This document shows, in pieces, positions 52,283 to 59,523 of a stretch of DNA of 60,983 bases. The notes under the pieces were generated by a model. It worked only from the letters and a program-made list of their open reading frames with translations. It was not told the origin of the DNA and searched no databases. Every line of letters begins with the position of its first letter. The first letter of the stretch is position 1. The translations under genes and the position numbers were made by a program. Origin of the DNA: Legionellales bacterium (lineage in GTDB: Bacteria > Pseudomonadota > Gammaproteobacteria > Comchoanobacterales > Comchoanobacteraceae). The stretch is from the NCBI GenBank assembly GCA_002722435.1, contig PBLX01000022.1:1-60983 (forward strand). The letters are read 5' to 3'.

Positions 52283-52739
52283 AAGATACATTACAGACAA
52301 ACAAATTCATACAGCAGTGCTGGACATTGTTAGTCAGATGTACAGTGATGAATGGCGTCCAGATTATATTGTAGGCGTAACACGCGGCGGCTTGTATCCT
52401 GCAGTGCTTATGAGTCACTACACAGGCATTAAAATGCATACACTGGATGTGCGTTTGCGTGATGGTGACGAACATGAGAGTAATGCATGGATGCAGGATG
52501 ATGCACAGTGTGGCACAAATATTCTTGTACTGGATGACATTAACGACACAGGTGAAACATTTTTATGGATTAGGGAAGACTGGAAACTTGAAAACATAAA
52601 AGACGATTTTGTAAATGTACGTTTTGCTAGTATAATAGATAATGTTCCTAGTAAGTTTGATGTTGATTACACAAGTATTGAAATAAACAAAGATGAAGAT
52701 CCTGCTTGGATTGTTTTTCCATTCGAGGAGTGGTGGTAA
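52275..52739 (+). CDS. Phosphoribosyltransferase (xanthine/guanine-type-like)
   Basis: 154 residues. GVTRGGLYPAVLMSHYTG and the PRPP loop NILVLDDINDTGETF are characteristic of type I phosphoribosyltransferases; length and order recall Gpt. I considered QueC and rejected it because no PP-loop ATPase signature is present. It probably salvages guanine or xanthine, a partner to apt. Confidence 0.82.
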   Translation: MNKRYITDKQIHTAVLDIVSQMYSDEWRPDYIVGVTRGGLYPAVLMSHYTGIKMHTLDVRLRDGDEHESNAWMQDDAQCGTNILVLDDINDTGETFLWIREDWKLENIKDDFVNVRFASIIDNVPSKFDVDYTSIEINKDEDPAWIVFPFEEWW

Positions 52740-53317
52740 TGTTGATAACTGAACACAAAGACTTTATATCAGAAACAGAGTTACAAACATTATGGGCATT
52801 GTGTGTCTGCAGTGACAACTGGCGGTTCGGACAAAAGAGCAATAATGATACAGTATATCCAATGTGGTTTCAAGGATATTATGATACATTTAGGAGTCAA
52901 TACAAGCCAGGTATACCTGAAAAGATTGTTGAAATAGGTGACCGTTTTATTGATCTGATAGGTGAAGAATATTGTTTAGTGCGTAACATGTTGGCTGGCA
53001 ACACGTTTGGACAGGACGGCGATATACATGATGATTGGCCAGTGGCAGCCGAAAGTATTACAGGTGTGCTGTATTTGAATAGACGCTGGGAAGATAACTG
53101 GGGAGGCGAAACCCTAGTTTACAATAATGATAACACAAGTGAAGTTGTGATAAGTAAGTTTGAGGCAGGTAAACTAATAACCTTTGATGGTAGTAATCCT
53201 CATATAGGAAAAGGACCACAGAGGGCCTGCGGTGAATTGCGTTGCATACTAGCAATGCAGGCTGTTAAAGTTAATGTATGGCAGGAACATCTTGACAAAC
53301 AGCGAAAAAAATCATAA
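52739..53317 (+). CDS. 2OG-Fe(II) oxygenase (prolyl-hydroxylase-like)
   Basis: 192 residues from the ATG at 52739 (GGAG 8 bases upstream). GQDGDIHDDWP holds the H-x-D pair, WGGETLVYNN is the typical following strand, and NPHIGKGPQRACGELR supplies distal His and Arg. Resembles small prolyl-4-hydroxylase-type phage enzymes. Substrate unknown. Confidence 0.82.
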   Translation: MLITEHKDFISETELQTLWALCVCSDNWRFGQKSNNDTVYPMWFQGYYDTFRSQYKPGIPEKIVEIGDRFIDLIGEEYCLVRNMLAGNTFGQDGDIHDDWPVAAESITGVLYLNRRWEDNWGGETLVYNNDNTSEVVISKFEAGKLITFDGSNPHIGKGPQRACGELRCILAMQAVKVNVWQEHLDKQRKKS

Positions 53318-53320
53318 AAT
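53292..53320 (+). promoter_or_regulatory. Sigma-70-like promoter of queD-queE
   Basis: TTGACA (53292-53297), 17-base spacer, TAAAAT (53315-53320). The -35 box lies in the last codons of the oxygenase gene. Transcription should begin near 53327, at the foot of the hairpin that follows. Confidence 0.68.
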
Positions 53321-53324
53321 AAAC

Positions 53325-53353
53325 TTAGACGTCGTAGGTTCGTCCGTCTCTAA
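53325..53353 (+). promoter_or_regulatory. 5' hairpin in the queD leader
   Basis: AGACG (53327-53331) pairs with CGTCT (53345-53349), extended by TTA/TAA with one bulged base, around a 13-base loop. It would be the first structure on the queD message, 30 bases before the ribosome site AAGGAG. Possible stabilising or ligand-sensing element; it does not match the preQ1 riboswitches I know. Confidence 0.4.
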
Positions 53354-53383
53354 ACATTCCGACCGTAACAGAAGGAGTGGGTA

Positions 53384-53866
53384 ATGCCCTATTACAGTAC
53401 TAAAACTTATGGACATAACATTGGACTGAGTGCAGTGTTTCGTCAACCAAAAGCAGATCACAGTCACTGTCATTTGCTACATGGATACAGTTTAGCATTT
53501 AAGTTTACATTTGGTTGTAAAGACTTGGATGACAAAAACTGGGCAGTGGACTTTGGCGGACTAAAAGAACTAAAGCAGTGGCTTGAAGAACAGTTTGATC
53601 ACAAAACAGTTATTGACAGTGAAGATCCACACATGGAAGACTTTTATGAACTTGAGAAAAAAGGACTTGCAGAAATAGTAGTAATGGATGGTGTGGGTGC
53701 AGAAAAGTTTGCAGAGCATGCTTGGCGCTATGCAGATGAACTTGTGCAAAGACTATCCGGAGGTCGTTGTTGGTGTGAGAGTGCAGAATGTTCAGAACAT
53801 GGAGCAAACAGTGCAATTTATACACCTTGGCATGTACGCAAGGAGCGTTTTGTAGATGAAACTTAG
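53384..53866 (+). CDS. queD: 6-carboxy-tetrahydropterin synthase
   Basis: 160 residues. HSHCHLLHGYSLAFKFTFG carries the zinc His and catalytic Cys; NWAVDFGGLKELKQWLEEQFDH the next strand and His; EHAWRYAD and RCWCESAE the closing part. Second step from GTP to 7-deazaguanine. It is longer than the E. coli enzyme (about 120), as is common for phage-type QueD. Overlaps queE by 11 bases. Confidence 0.93.
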   Translation: MPYYSTKTYGHNIGLSAVFRQPKADHSHCHLLHGYSLAFKFTFGCKDLDDKNWAVDFGGLKELKQWLEEQFDHKTVIDSEDPHMEDFYELEKKGLAEIVVMDGVGAEKFAEHAWRYADELVQRLSGGRCWCESAECSEHGANSAIYTPWHVRKERFVDET

Positions 53867-54749
53867 ATACAGCGAAGCGTTTTACAGCGTACAAGGAGAA
53901 GGTAAGTTTGTAGGAGTACCCAGTTTATTCCTACGCACGTTTGGTTGTAACTTTCGTTGTATGAACTTTGGACTTAAAGGTGAAGATATGCGAGATGTCA
54001 AACAGAAAAAAGGCATCAGGTATAACCAGGAAGTAAAAGATTTGATAGATGCAGGTGTACACAAAAGCACAAATAGGTTTGAAGACTTGCCTATCATACA
54101 CACAGGATGTGATACATATGCTAGTATCTATCCTGAATTCAAACACTTCAATAGACAAGCAGAAGTTGATGAAGTAGTTGAACACATACTTAGTTTACTG
54201 CCCGAGGGCAAGTGGACTATGGATAATGGACAAGATGTACATTTTATTCTTACAGGCGGCGAACCTCTACTTGCATGGCAGAGACTGTATATTGAATTAT
54301 TTGAACATCCTAGAATGAGAGATCTTAAAAATGTTACATTTGAAACAAATACAACACAACATTTACACAATGATTTCAGAGAGTACCTCAACACTCAGGA
54401 CAGATTTGAAGTCACTTGGAGTTGTTCCCCGAAACTTAGTGTTAGCGGAGAACCTTGGGAAACTGCTATTAAGCCTGAGGTGGCTAGGGATTATGCTGAT
54501 ATTAGTGGCAGTGACCAGTATCTCAAGTTTGTTGTCGCTGATCAAGACGACGTGGACGAAGTTAGTCGTGCTGTGGAGGCATACCGTAGTGCAGGCGTTG
54601 AGTGTCCAGTATATTGTATGCCGCTTGGGGGACGTTCGGAAGAGTATACGCTCAATGTTAACGAAATTGCCAACCTATGCATGGAGCGAGGTTGGCGGTT
54701 CACACCACGCCTCCATATTAGCCTCTTCGGAAACGCCTGGGGAACCTAA
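53856..54749 (+). CDS. queE: 7-carboxy-7-deazaguanine synthase (radical SAM)
   Basis: 297 residues. YSVQGEGKFVGVPSLFLRTF and LTGGEPLLAWQ are QueE signatures. The iron-sulfur Cys residues are Cys31 and Cys35 (GCNFRCMNFG); the third, Cys85 in TGCDTYAS, is separated from the second by 49 residues that appear as an insert in the usual C-x3-C-x2-C. It makes CDG from carboxy-tetrahydropterin. QueC, which would turn CDG into preQ0, is not in the window. Confidence 0.93.
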   Translation: MKLRYSEAFYSVQGEGKFVGVPSLFLRTFGCNFRCMNFGLKGEDMRDVKQKKGIRYNQEVKDLIDAGVHKSTNRFEDLPIIHTGCDTYASIYPEFKHFNRQAEVDEVVEHILSLLPEGKWTMDNGQDVHFILTGGEPLLAWQRLYIELFEHPRMRDLKNVTFETNTTQHLHNDFREYLNTQDRFEVTWSCSPKLSVSGEPWETAIKPEVARDYADISGSDQYLKFVVADQDDVDEVSRAVEAYRSAGVECPVYCMPLGGRSEEYTLNVNEIANLCMERGWRFTPRLHISLFGNAWGT

Positions 54750-54831
54750 AGAAAAATACAAGAGCAAGCAACACGAACAGGCAATGAAAGCGCCAATAGA
54801 TGTTGATAAATTAAGGAAAGCAGGTATGTAA
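54655..54831 (+). CDS. Small overlapping reading frame after queE (tentative)
   Basis: 58 residues if started at 54655; only the last part (ETPGEPKEKYKSKQHEQAMK, then APIDVDKLRKAGM) lies beyond queE and looks like a real protein end. No good ribosome site. Overlaps queE by 95 bases and the next gene by one base. Confidence 0.35.
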   Translation: MLTKLPTYAWSEVGGSHHASILASSETPGEPKEKYKSKQHEQAMKAPIDVDKLRKAGM

Positions 54832-55181
54832 TGTTGGATAAATGGAATCCTTTCAAGAAGAAGCAGGAACCTAAACGTACCAACACTAAGAAACGCAAGT
54901 CAGAAAAGGATCTTGCTACTGAAGCAGGCGAACCCTGGGTAAGTGTACTGGGCATGGAACTGGATGAAGGCAGTTTAGAACGTGGTGCTTTCGAACTGGA
55001 TTGGAACGATTTGTTTGTTGCTAAACTAGTTCGTGCTGGTTATCAGGGTAAAACAGATAATGATATTGTGGATAACTGGTTCCAGGATGTTTGTAGAAAT
55101 ATTGTAATGGAGAGTTTTCAGAAAGAACAGGCCATGACCAATGTTGAAAATATAGATGAACATAGGAATGCATATAAGTGA
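54831..55181 (+). CDS. Conserved T4-like marine phage protein, unknown function
   Basis: 116 residues. Lys-rich start (MLDKWNPFKKKQEPKRTNTK), then GEPWVSVLGMELDEGSLERG and FELDWNDLFVAKL, a pattern I recall from many T4-like marine phages. No enzymatic motif. Overlaps both neighbours. Confidence 0.7.
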   Translation: MLDKWNPFKKKQEPKRTNTKKRKSEKDLATEAGEPWVSVLGMELDEGSLERGAFELDWNDLFVAKLVRAGYQGKTDNDIVDNWFQDVCRNIVMESFQKEQAMTNVENIDEHRNAYK

Positions 55182-55801
55182 TATATGTAAATGGTGACAG
55201 TCACAGTGCTGGTGCAGAAATAGTTAACGGATATTGTTTTGCCGCAGATGATAGAAGATATATTGCATGGGGAAGTCGTGCGCATCCAGAAGCAGTCCCG
55301 CATACATTTGGATATAAATTAGCACAAGCACTTGATCAACCGTTCTTTATGGATGCTGAAAGTGCTAGTAGTAATGCGAGAATAGTACGAACTACAAAAA
55401 AATACATAGATCAAACACAGGATAAAAGTAAACTGTTTTGTATAATAGGCTGGACAACTTGGGAGCGCGAAGAATGGAAATATCAAGACGGATATATTCA
55501 AATTACAGCAGGTGGTATAGATTCTGTTCCAGAATCTATGGAAGAAGAATACAAAAAATGGGTTACAAAACAAACTCCAAATGAATTAAATCGTAAGGGA
55601 AAGTTTTGGCGTAATAGAATTGTAGAATTTAGTAGAGAATTAACAGATCAAAATATTAAACATATATTTTTTCATACCTATGAATACATTGATTATCTTA
55701 CTGAACAAGGCTACAAAACTATAAATGGTGGTTATCACTTTGCTGAAGATGCACACACAGCATGGTACAAATATTTGCTTGACAGATATACAAATGCATA
55801 G
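55178..55801 (+). CDS. SGNH/GDSL-like protein
   Basis: 207 residues from a GTG start. MIYVNGDSHSAGAE carries a GDS block, ESASSNARIVRTT a second, and HFAEDAHTAWYKY a possible Asp/His end block. Similar in layout to the gene at 5372. Possibly a glycan deacetylase or esterase; unproven. Confidence 0.6.
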   Translation: MIYVNGDSHSAGAEIVNGYCFAADDRRYIAWGSRAHPEAVPHTFGYKLAQALDQPFFMDAESASSNARIVRTTKKYIDQTQDKSKLFCIIGWTTWEREEWKYQDGYIQITAGGIDSVPESMEEEYKKWVTKQTPNELNRKGKFWRNRIVEFSRELTDQNIKHIFFHTYEYIDYLTEQGYKTINGGYHFAEDAHTAWYKYLLDRYTNA

Positions 55802-55807
55802 TAATAT
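55779..55807 (+). promoter_or_regulatory. Sigma-70-like promoter of rnh
   Basis: TTGACA (55779-55784), 17-base spacer, TAATAT (55802-55807); a TATAAT lies 3 bases further. 33 bases before the RNase H ATG. The upstream stop codon lies in the spacer. Confidence 0.6.
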
Positions 55808-55840
55808 AATAGAACATAAAACTACAAAAGGTTCTAGGAC

Positions 55841-56848
55841 ATGGCAACATATTTGCTAGTAGATACAATGAATACATTCTTCCGTGCAAGACATGTAGTG
55901 CGTGGTGATGTAAGTGAAAAAGTAGGTATGGCAATACATATCACACTAAACGCTATAAACAAATGTTACAAACAGTTCAATGCAGATCATGTAGTGTTTG
56001 CACTGGAAGGACGTAGTTGGCGTAAGGACTTTTATACACCCTACAAAAAGAATCGCAGTGACAAACGTGCGGCACTTACTCCGAAAGAAGCAGAAGAAGA
56101 TGCGGCTTTCTTTGAGGCATATGATGACTTCCTAAAGTTTATGACTGAACGTACAAATTGTAGTACAATTAAGTGTGACATTGCAGAAGCAGATGACGTT
56201 ATTGCACGTTTTATTGCTAAACATCCGGATGATGAACATGTAATTGTAAGCAGTGACACAGACTTTGTACAGTTACTAACACCCACAGTGCATCAGTACA
56301 ATGGCATAACAAAAGAAACTATTAGACTAAATGGTGTATTTGATGATACTGGAAAGCCTGTGCTGGATAAGAAAACAAAGGAACACAAGGTTCCTGCAGA
56401 TCCACAGTATCAGTTGTTTAAGAAATGCATGCGAGGTGATGCTACGGACAATGTGTTTAGTGCATATCCTGGTGTGCGTGAGAAAGGCACAAAGAACAAA
56501 ACAGGATTGCTTGAAGCGTATGCGGATAAAGAAACACGCGGTTTTGCATGGAATAATCTAATGCTACAGCGTTGGACAGATCACAATGGTGAAGAACATC
56601 GTGTACTTGATGACTATGAACGCAATGTTACGCTAGTGGATTTAACTGCACAACCCACAGAGATTCGTGATTATGTTGATGATATAATTACAGAACACGC
56701 AGTTGCTAAAAATAAATCCATGGTTGGCGCACATTTTATGAAGTTCTGCGGCAAGTGGGATATGCAACGCATAGCAGACAATGCAACACAATTTGCAGAA
56801 CTATTACAGAAAAACTACCCGGAGGAAACAAATGCAGTTCATCGCTAA
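55841..56848 (+). CDS. rnh: RNase H / 5'-3' exonuclease (T4 Rnh-like, FEN family)
   Basis: 335 residues. LLVDTMNTFFRAR and FALEGRSWRKDFYTPYKKNR give the first metal site and helical arch; EADDVIARF and VIVSSDTDFVQLL the remaining acidic residues; a helix-turn-helix with KCMRGDATDN follows. It removes RNA primers and adjacent DNA from lagging strands. Late residues overlap the next gene by 17 bases. Confidence 0.92.
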   Translation: MATYLLVDTMNTFFRARHVVRGDVSEKVGMAIHITLNAINKCYKQFNADHVVFALEGRSWRKDFYTPYKKNRSDKRAALTPKEAEEDAAFFEAYDDFLKFMTERTNCSTIKCDIAEADDVIARFIAKHPDDEHVIVSSDTDFVQLLTPTVHQYNGITKETIRLNGVFDDTGKPVLDKKTKEHKVPADPQYQLFKKCMRGDATDNVFSAYPGVREKGTKNKTGLLEAYADKETRGFAWNNLMLQRWTDHNGEEHRVLDDYERNVTLVDLTAQPTEIRDYVDDIITEHAVAKNKSMVGAHFMKFCGKWDMQRIADNATQFAELLQKNYPEETNAVHR

Positions 56849-57296
56849 GCCTGTCCTGGAAAACAAGTTTTGGATTGTTGAAGACAATGGACAAAAAGTG
56901 GGCACTATTCGCAGTAATGAACACGGCGTTACACTACAAGTCGGCAAACAAAATCAGACTTTTAAAGCACTGGATGAACTCAAACAAAAAATGAAAGTAA
57001 GTTTTACAGGCAAGGATGTTGTTACAGTAGACAAGCAGGAACATGAAGTGCATGGTTATCCCTGTAAAACTGAACCTTATAATCCTATATATGATCTTAA
57101 GCGTAAACTTCCTCTGTACACAAAGACAGAAGGCAGTCAGAGTTTCTTTTGTGCTGGTTATTTTTGCATTAAGTTTGATAACGGCTGGGTACCTGCATAC
57201 TGTCCTAAACTAATTACACTTGGGCGCAATGAATTTATGGGGCCTTTTAAAACAAAACTAGAAGCAAATGAAGCACTGAGACACGCGAATGGCTAG
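56832..57296 (+). CDS. Conserved phage protein of unknown function
   Basis: 154 residues from the ATG at 56832 (GGAGG 6 bases upstream), starting inside the RNase H gene. C-terminal GYFCIKFDNGWVPAYCPKLI is, to my memory, widely conserved in T4-like marine phages. Two Cys in that motif could bind metal. Function unknown. Confidence 0.7.
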   Translation: MQFIAKPVLENKFWIVEDNGQKVGTIRSNEHGVTLQVGKQNQTFKALDELKQKMKVSFTGKDVVTVDKQEHEVHGYPCKTEPYNPIYDLKRKLPLYTKTEGSQSFFCAGYFCIKFDNGWVPAYCPKLITLGRNEFMGPFKTKLEANEALRHANG

Positions 57297-57501
57297 ACCT
57301 AAATTTCCTAATCTGGATAAACTTGTGCATGGCTGTATAAATCTACGCAAGGAAAACCTAATGGTTAAAGCGGATGATTGTCGCGGCATTGCAAACGACT
57401 ACACACGTTTACTGGAATATATTACAGAACTACAGGATACAATTATACAACTCAAGCAGGAAGATGTTATCACTGTGGAGTTAGACAACGGTGAATTTTA
57501 A
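57289..57501 (+). CDS. Small helical protein of unknown function
   Basis: 70 residues, helical, with LLEYITELQDTIIQLKQEDV as a likely coiled coil. Overlaps the previous gene by 8 bases. Not recognised. Confidence 0.6.
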   Translation: MARPKFPNLDKLVHGCINLRKENLMVKADDCRGIANDYTRLLEYITELQDTIIQLKQEDVITVELDNGEF

Positions 57502-57530
57502 TTAACTACGCATATATCTGGATAAATAAT

Positions 57531-57538
57531 ATTAGCAT
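57531..57538 (+). promoter_or_regulatory. T4-type late promoter box GATAAATA
   Basis: GATAAATA, 21 bases before the ATG at 57560. Confidence 0.5.
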
Positions 57539-57559
57539 ATAATAAAGCGAGATCCAGAA

Positions 57560-57847
57560 ATGAGTAGACCTAAACCAACTATACTGTTGGAAAAAGTCGA
57601 GAAAGAAACATACAAAGCAGAACAGGTGCTCGCAAGTGAAGGCATCTGGGCAGTATACTACGACAAAAAACCAATTAATCTTAAAACATTCAATATGCTA
57701 ATCAGTTATCCAGGACCTAAATACAAAAAGGTATCCTTTAGTAATCCTGGTCACGCTATTAATCTATGTAAAAAACTAAACAAACAGTTTCAAACAGACC
57801 TGTTTACAGTTGTTGTATTAGACAAAGGTAAGCAGATCTATCCATGA
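57560..57847 (+). CDS. Conserved phage protein of unknown function
   Basis: 95 residues. SRPKPTILLEKVEKETYKAE and SYPGPKYKKVSFSNPGHAIN are a pattern I recall from T4-like marine phages. Small alpha/beta protein, no catalytic motif. Preceded by a late-type box. Confidence 0.68.
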   Translation: MSRPKPTILLEKVEKETYKAEQVLASEGIWAVYYDKKPINLKTFNMLISYPGPKYKKVSFSNPGHAINLCKKLNKQFQTDLFTVVVLDKGKQIYP

Positions 57848-57848
57848 T

Positions 57849-58226
57849 ATGCGCACTAAAGACGAATATACTGCGGCATTTATTGAAAACGATCCCCAAG
57901 AACCACATTTAAGGCCTTTATTTGACCAAGCATACTGGGCTTATTGGCAAAACGCACGTCGTGATGGCGGCTTTCGTTTGACACAAAAGGGCTGCCTACA
58001 TCTAATTGACACGCTTAAACTTGAATATTATGAAATACCCATAGAGCAAGTTAATCCTAGCCCACGATTTTTGCTGGATCTTGACAGATTTATCAAAACA
58101 CCTTATTATATAAGAAACATAAAAAAGCGTAGTAGAACAATATTATTGTTTGATAAGAAAACATTTTTTGCACTAACTATGTATAACAACGATTTTGAAC
58201 GATTTATTGATGCTCACAAAGTATAA
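57849..58226 (+). CDS. Unknown protein
   Basis: 125 residues, aromatic- and Arg-rich (FDQAYWAYWQNARRDGG; DLDRFIKTPYYIRNIKKRS). No membrane segment, no motif. Overlaps the next gene by 17 bases. Confidence 0.6.
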   Translation: MRTKDEYTAAFIENDPQEPHLRPLFDQAYWAYWQNARRDGGFRLTQKGCLHLIDTLKLEYYEIPIEQVNPSPRFLLDLDRFIKTPYYIRNIKKRSRTILLFDKKTFFALTMYNNDFERFIDAHKV

Positions 58227-58461
58227 ACACTGGGGAACACGAGAACTTGCAGACACTCATTGGAAGTGGATTGTTACTGCTGAAGTAGAGGATAATCCAA
58301 AAGACAAACGTGAGTTCCTAACATGGATGACTGAACAGTTTGGTGAACAGGGCAGCCGCTGGAGTATTCGCTGGAGTATGCTGGGTGTAGATATACGCTT
58401 TCACGAGCCCAGAGATTATTTCCGCTTTTCTATGTTTCATACTGAGGATCCAGATAAATAA
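58210..58461 (+). CDS. Small Trp-rich protein of unknown function
   Basis: 83 residues from the ATG at 58210; a TTG 15 bases earlier is also in frame. WKWIVTAEVEDNPKDKREF and GSRWSIRWSMLGVDIRFHE suggest a compact beta-alpha fold. Stop overlaps the GATAAATA box; a terminator follows. Confidence 0.6.
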   Translation: MLTKYKHWGTRELADTHWKWIVTAEVEDNPKDKREFLTWMTEQFGEQGSRWSIRWSMLGVDIRFHEPRDYFRFSMFHTEDPDK

Positions 58462-58524
58462 ATATGTAATTCGCAAGTTGGGATAAGGCGCCAACATGTC
58501 CGCACTTTTTAGTGCGGTTTTTTT
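58453..58524 (+). ncRNA. Candidate small RNA between a late box and a terminator
   Basis: GATAAATA (58453-58460) is followed by no reading frame of note, then a hairpin (GTTGG pairing with CCAAC around GATAAGGCG) and the terminator at 58500-58524. A transcript from the box would be about 55-60 nt with two stem-loops. The box may instead be chance. Confidence 0.35.
58500..58524 (+). terminator. Rho-independent terminator
   Basis: CCGCACT (58500-58506) and AGTGCGG (58511-58517) form a perfect 7-bp stem with a TTTT loop, followed by TTTTTTT. It closes the 57.5-58.5 kb operon. The only clear terminator in the window. Confidence 0.9.
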
Positions 58525-58539
58525 ATGTCATAAAAAAGG

Positions 58540-58567
58540 TTGACACATATAGGTTCTGTGTTATGTT
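58540..58567 (+). promoter_or_regulatory. Sigma-70-like promoter (leaderless)
   Basis: TTGACA (58540-58545), 16-base spacer, TATGTT (58562-58567), immediately after the terminator. Only 5 bases separate the -10 box from the ATG at 58573, so the message would be leaderless. AAGGTTGACA is shared with the promoters at 59147 and 59466. Confidence 0.68.
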
Positions 58568-58572
58568 TAAGT

Positions 58573-58776
58573 ATGACTTGTGTACATTTTATCGGTATTA
58601 CCGACAGACAGTTAGATAGTGCAGAACGTGTTTGGGGAAGCGCAGACTTCACACATATGTGGCATGATTGGCGTAGTCATGGTGATATAGACTGGGATGT
58701 GGACATAGTTGTTTTTGGAGACCGTGCAAAAGAGGAGCCTTTACAATGGACATGGCAGGATCACGAGTTACAGTAG
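58573..58776 (+). CDS. Small early protein of unknown function
   Basis: 67 residues from the ATG at 58573. CVHFIGITDRQLDSAERVWG then WDVDIVVFGDRAKEEP resembles small conserved proteins of T4-like marine phages, function unknown. No Shine-Dalgarno; see the promoter at 58540. Overlaps the next gene by 31 bases. Confidence 0.6.
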   Translation: MTCVHFIGITDRQLDSAERVWGSADFTHMWHDWRSHGDIDWDVDIVVFGDRAKEEPLQWTWQDHELQ

Positions 58777-59000
58777 GACAAAAGGTTTTACTAAAAGGCA
58801 AAAGCCGTCATGGCAAAAACCGCATTCAACAACATGGTAGTATGTGGACTGTGACTAGACTGGGTCAATTTAATGGACATGACGCTTTCCAGTGTGAGAG
58901 CGAGAGTAAGACATTTAGTGTAGGCACACAGGGCAGAAAGATCAAAGACTGCCGCTGGGTGTTTACTAAACACGATCCAAACTTTTTATTTTTTCACTAG
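58746..59000 (+). CDS. Small basic beta-rich protein of unknown function
   Basis: 84 residues. SRVTVGQKVLLKGKSRHGKN and MWTVTRLGQFNGHDAFQCES read like a small SH3-like or KOW-like barrel. GGAG lies 8 bases before the ATG. Early operon. Nucleic-acid binding is a guess. Confidence 0.58.
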   Translation: MDMAGSRVTVGQKVLLKGKSRHGKNRIQQHGSMWTVTRLGQFNGHDAFQCESESKTFSVGTQGRKIKDCRWVFTKHDPNFLFFH

Positions 59001-59009
59001 GAGTATAGT

Positions 59010-59150
59010 ATGTACTGGTTAGAAGTAGCAATGCCTGATGGCGAACTTATGGTATGGGAATATCTTGCTCCTAGGCAACTTATTTTCCTGCGTAACAATT
59101 ATATTAATTTGGGTAATAAAGTACGCACAGGCAAGTATAAAAAAGGTTGA
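59010..59150 (+). CDS. 46-residue protein of unknown function
   Basis: MYWLEVAMPDGELMVWEYLA then a basic end (VRTGKYKKG). GGAG precedes the ATG. Its TGA stop is part of the next promoter's TTGACA. Confidence 0.58.
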   Translation: MYWLEVAMPDGELMVWEYLAPRQLIFLRNNYINLGNKVRTGKYKKG

Positions 59151-59174
59151 CATATAATATATATGTGTTATGTT
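59147..59174 (+). promoter_or_regulatory. Sigma-70-like promoter
   Basis: TTGACA (59147-59152), 16-base spacer, TATGTT (59169-59174), 30 bases before the ATG at 59205 with AAGGAG in the leader. Same boxes and spacing as the promoter at 58540. Confidence 0.68.
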
Positions 59175-59204
59175 TAATAGTAAGTTGTTTTTAAGGAGAG
59201 ACTA

Positions 59205-59462
59205 ATGCGTAGATTGATGGACTTTGTTGAAGAGCATAATGAATATTATGGCATATTTAATGGTATGTTGGATCTTAATAATGTTAAGGATAGACAAGAG
59301 ATTGCAGACTTAATTGACTGTGCATTGTCGCCTGAAAATTTACACTGTGATGGTGAAATTAGCCATAGAGAAGCAATGCAAAAGTTACGCAGATTGAATA
59401 TGTGTGCTAAAGAATTACTAGAACTTGATCCTAGTGTTACATTTTATGAATATGAAGGATAA
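59205..59462 (+). CDS. Small helical protein of unknown function
   Basis: 85 residues, helical and acidic with RRLMDFVEEHNEYYGIFNG and KLRRLNMCAKELLELDPS. Own early promoter and a strong ribosome site. Not recognised. Confidence 0.62.
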   Translation: MRRLMDFVEEHNEYYGIFNGMLDLNNVKDRQEIADLIDCALSPENLHCDGEISHREAMQKLRRLNMCAKELLELDPSVTFYEYEG

Positions 59463-59465
59463 AGG

Positions 59466-59493
59466 TTGACACATCTGTATAAGATGTTAATGT
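59466..59493 (+). promoter_or_regulatory. Sigma-70-like promoter of the MoxR-type ATPase
   Basis: TTGACA (59466-59471), 16-base spacer, TAATGT (59488-59493), 30 bases before the ATPase ATG. The -35 carries the same AAAGGTTGACA context as two others nearby; the -10 is weaker. Confidence 0.55.
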
Positions 59494-59523
59494 GTAATAA
59501 TACTTTTAACAGAGGAGTTGAAT

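Noticed and set aside
52275..52739. QueC to complete the deazaguanine pathway
   Set aside because: The protein has a PRPP loop (LVLDDINDTGET), not a PP-loop ATPase motif.
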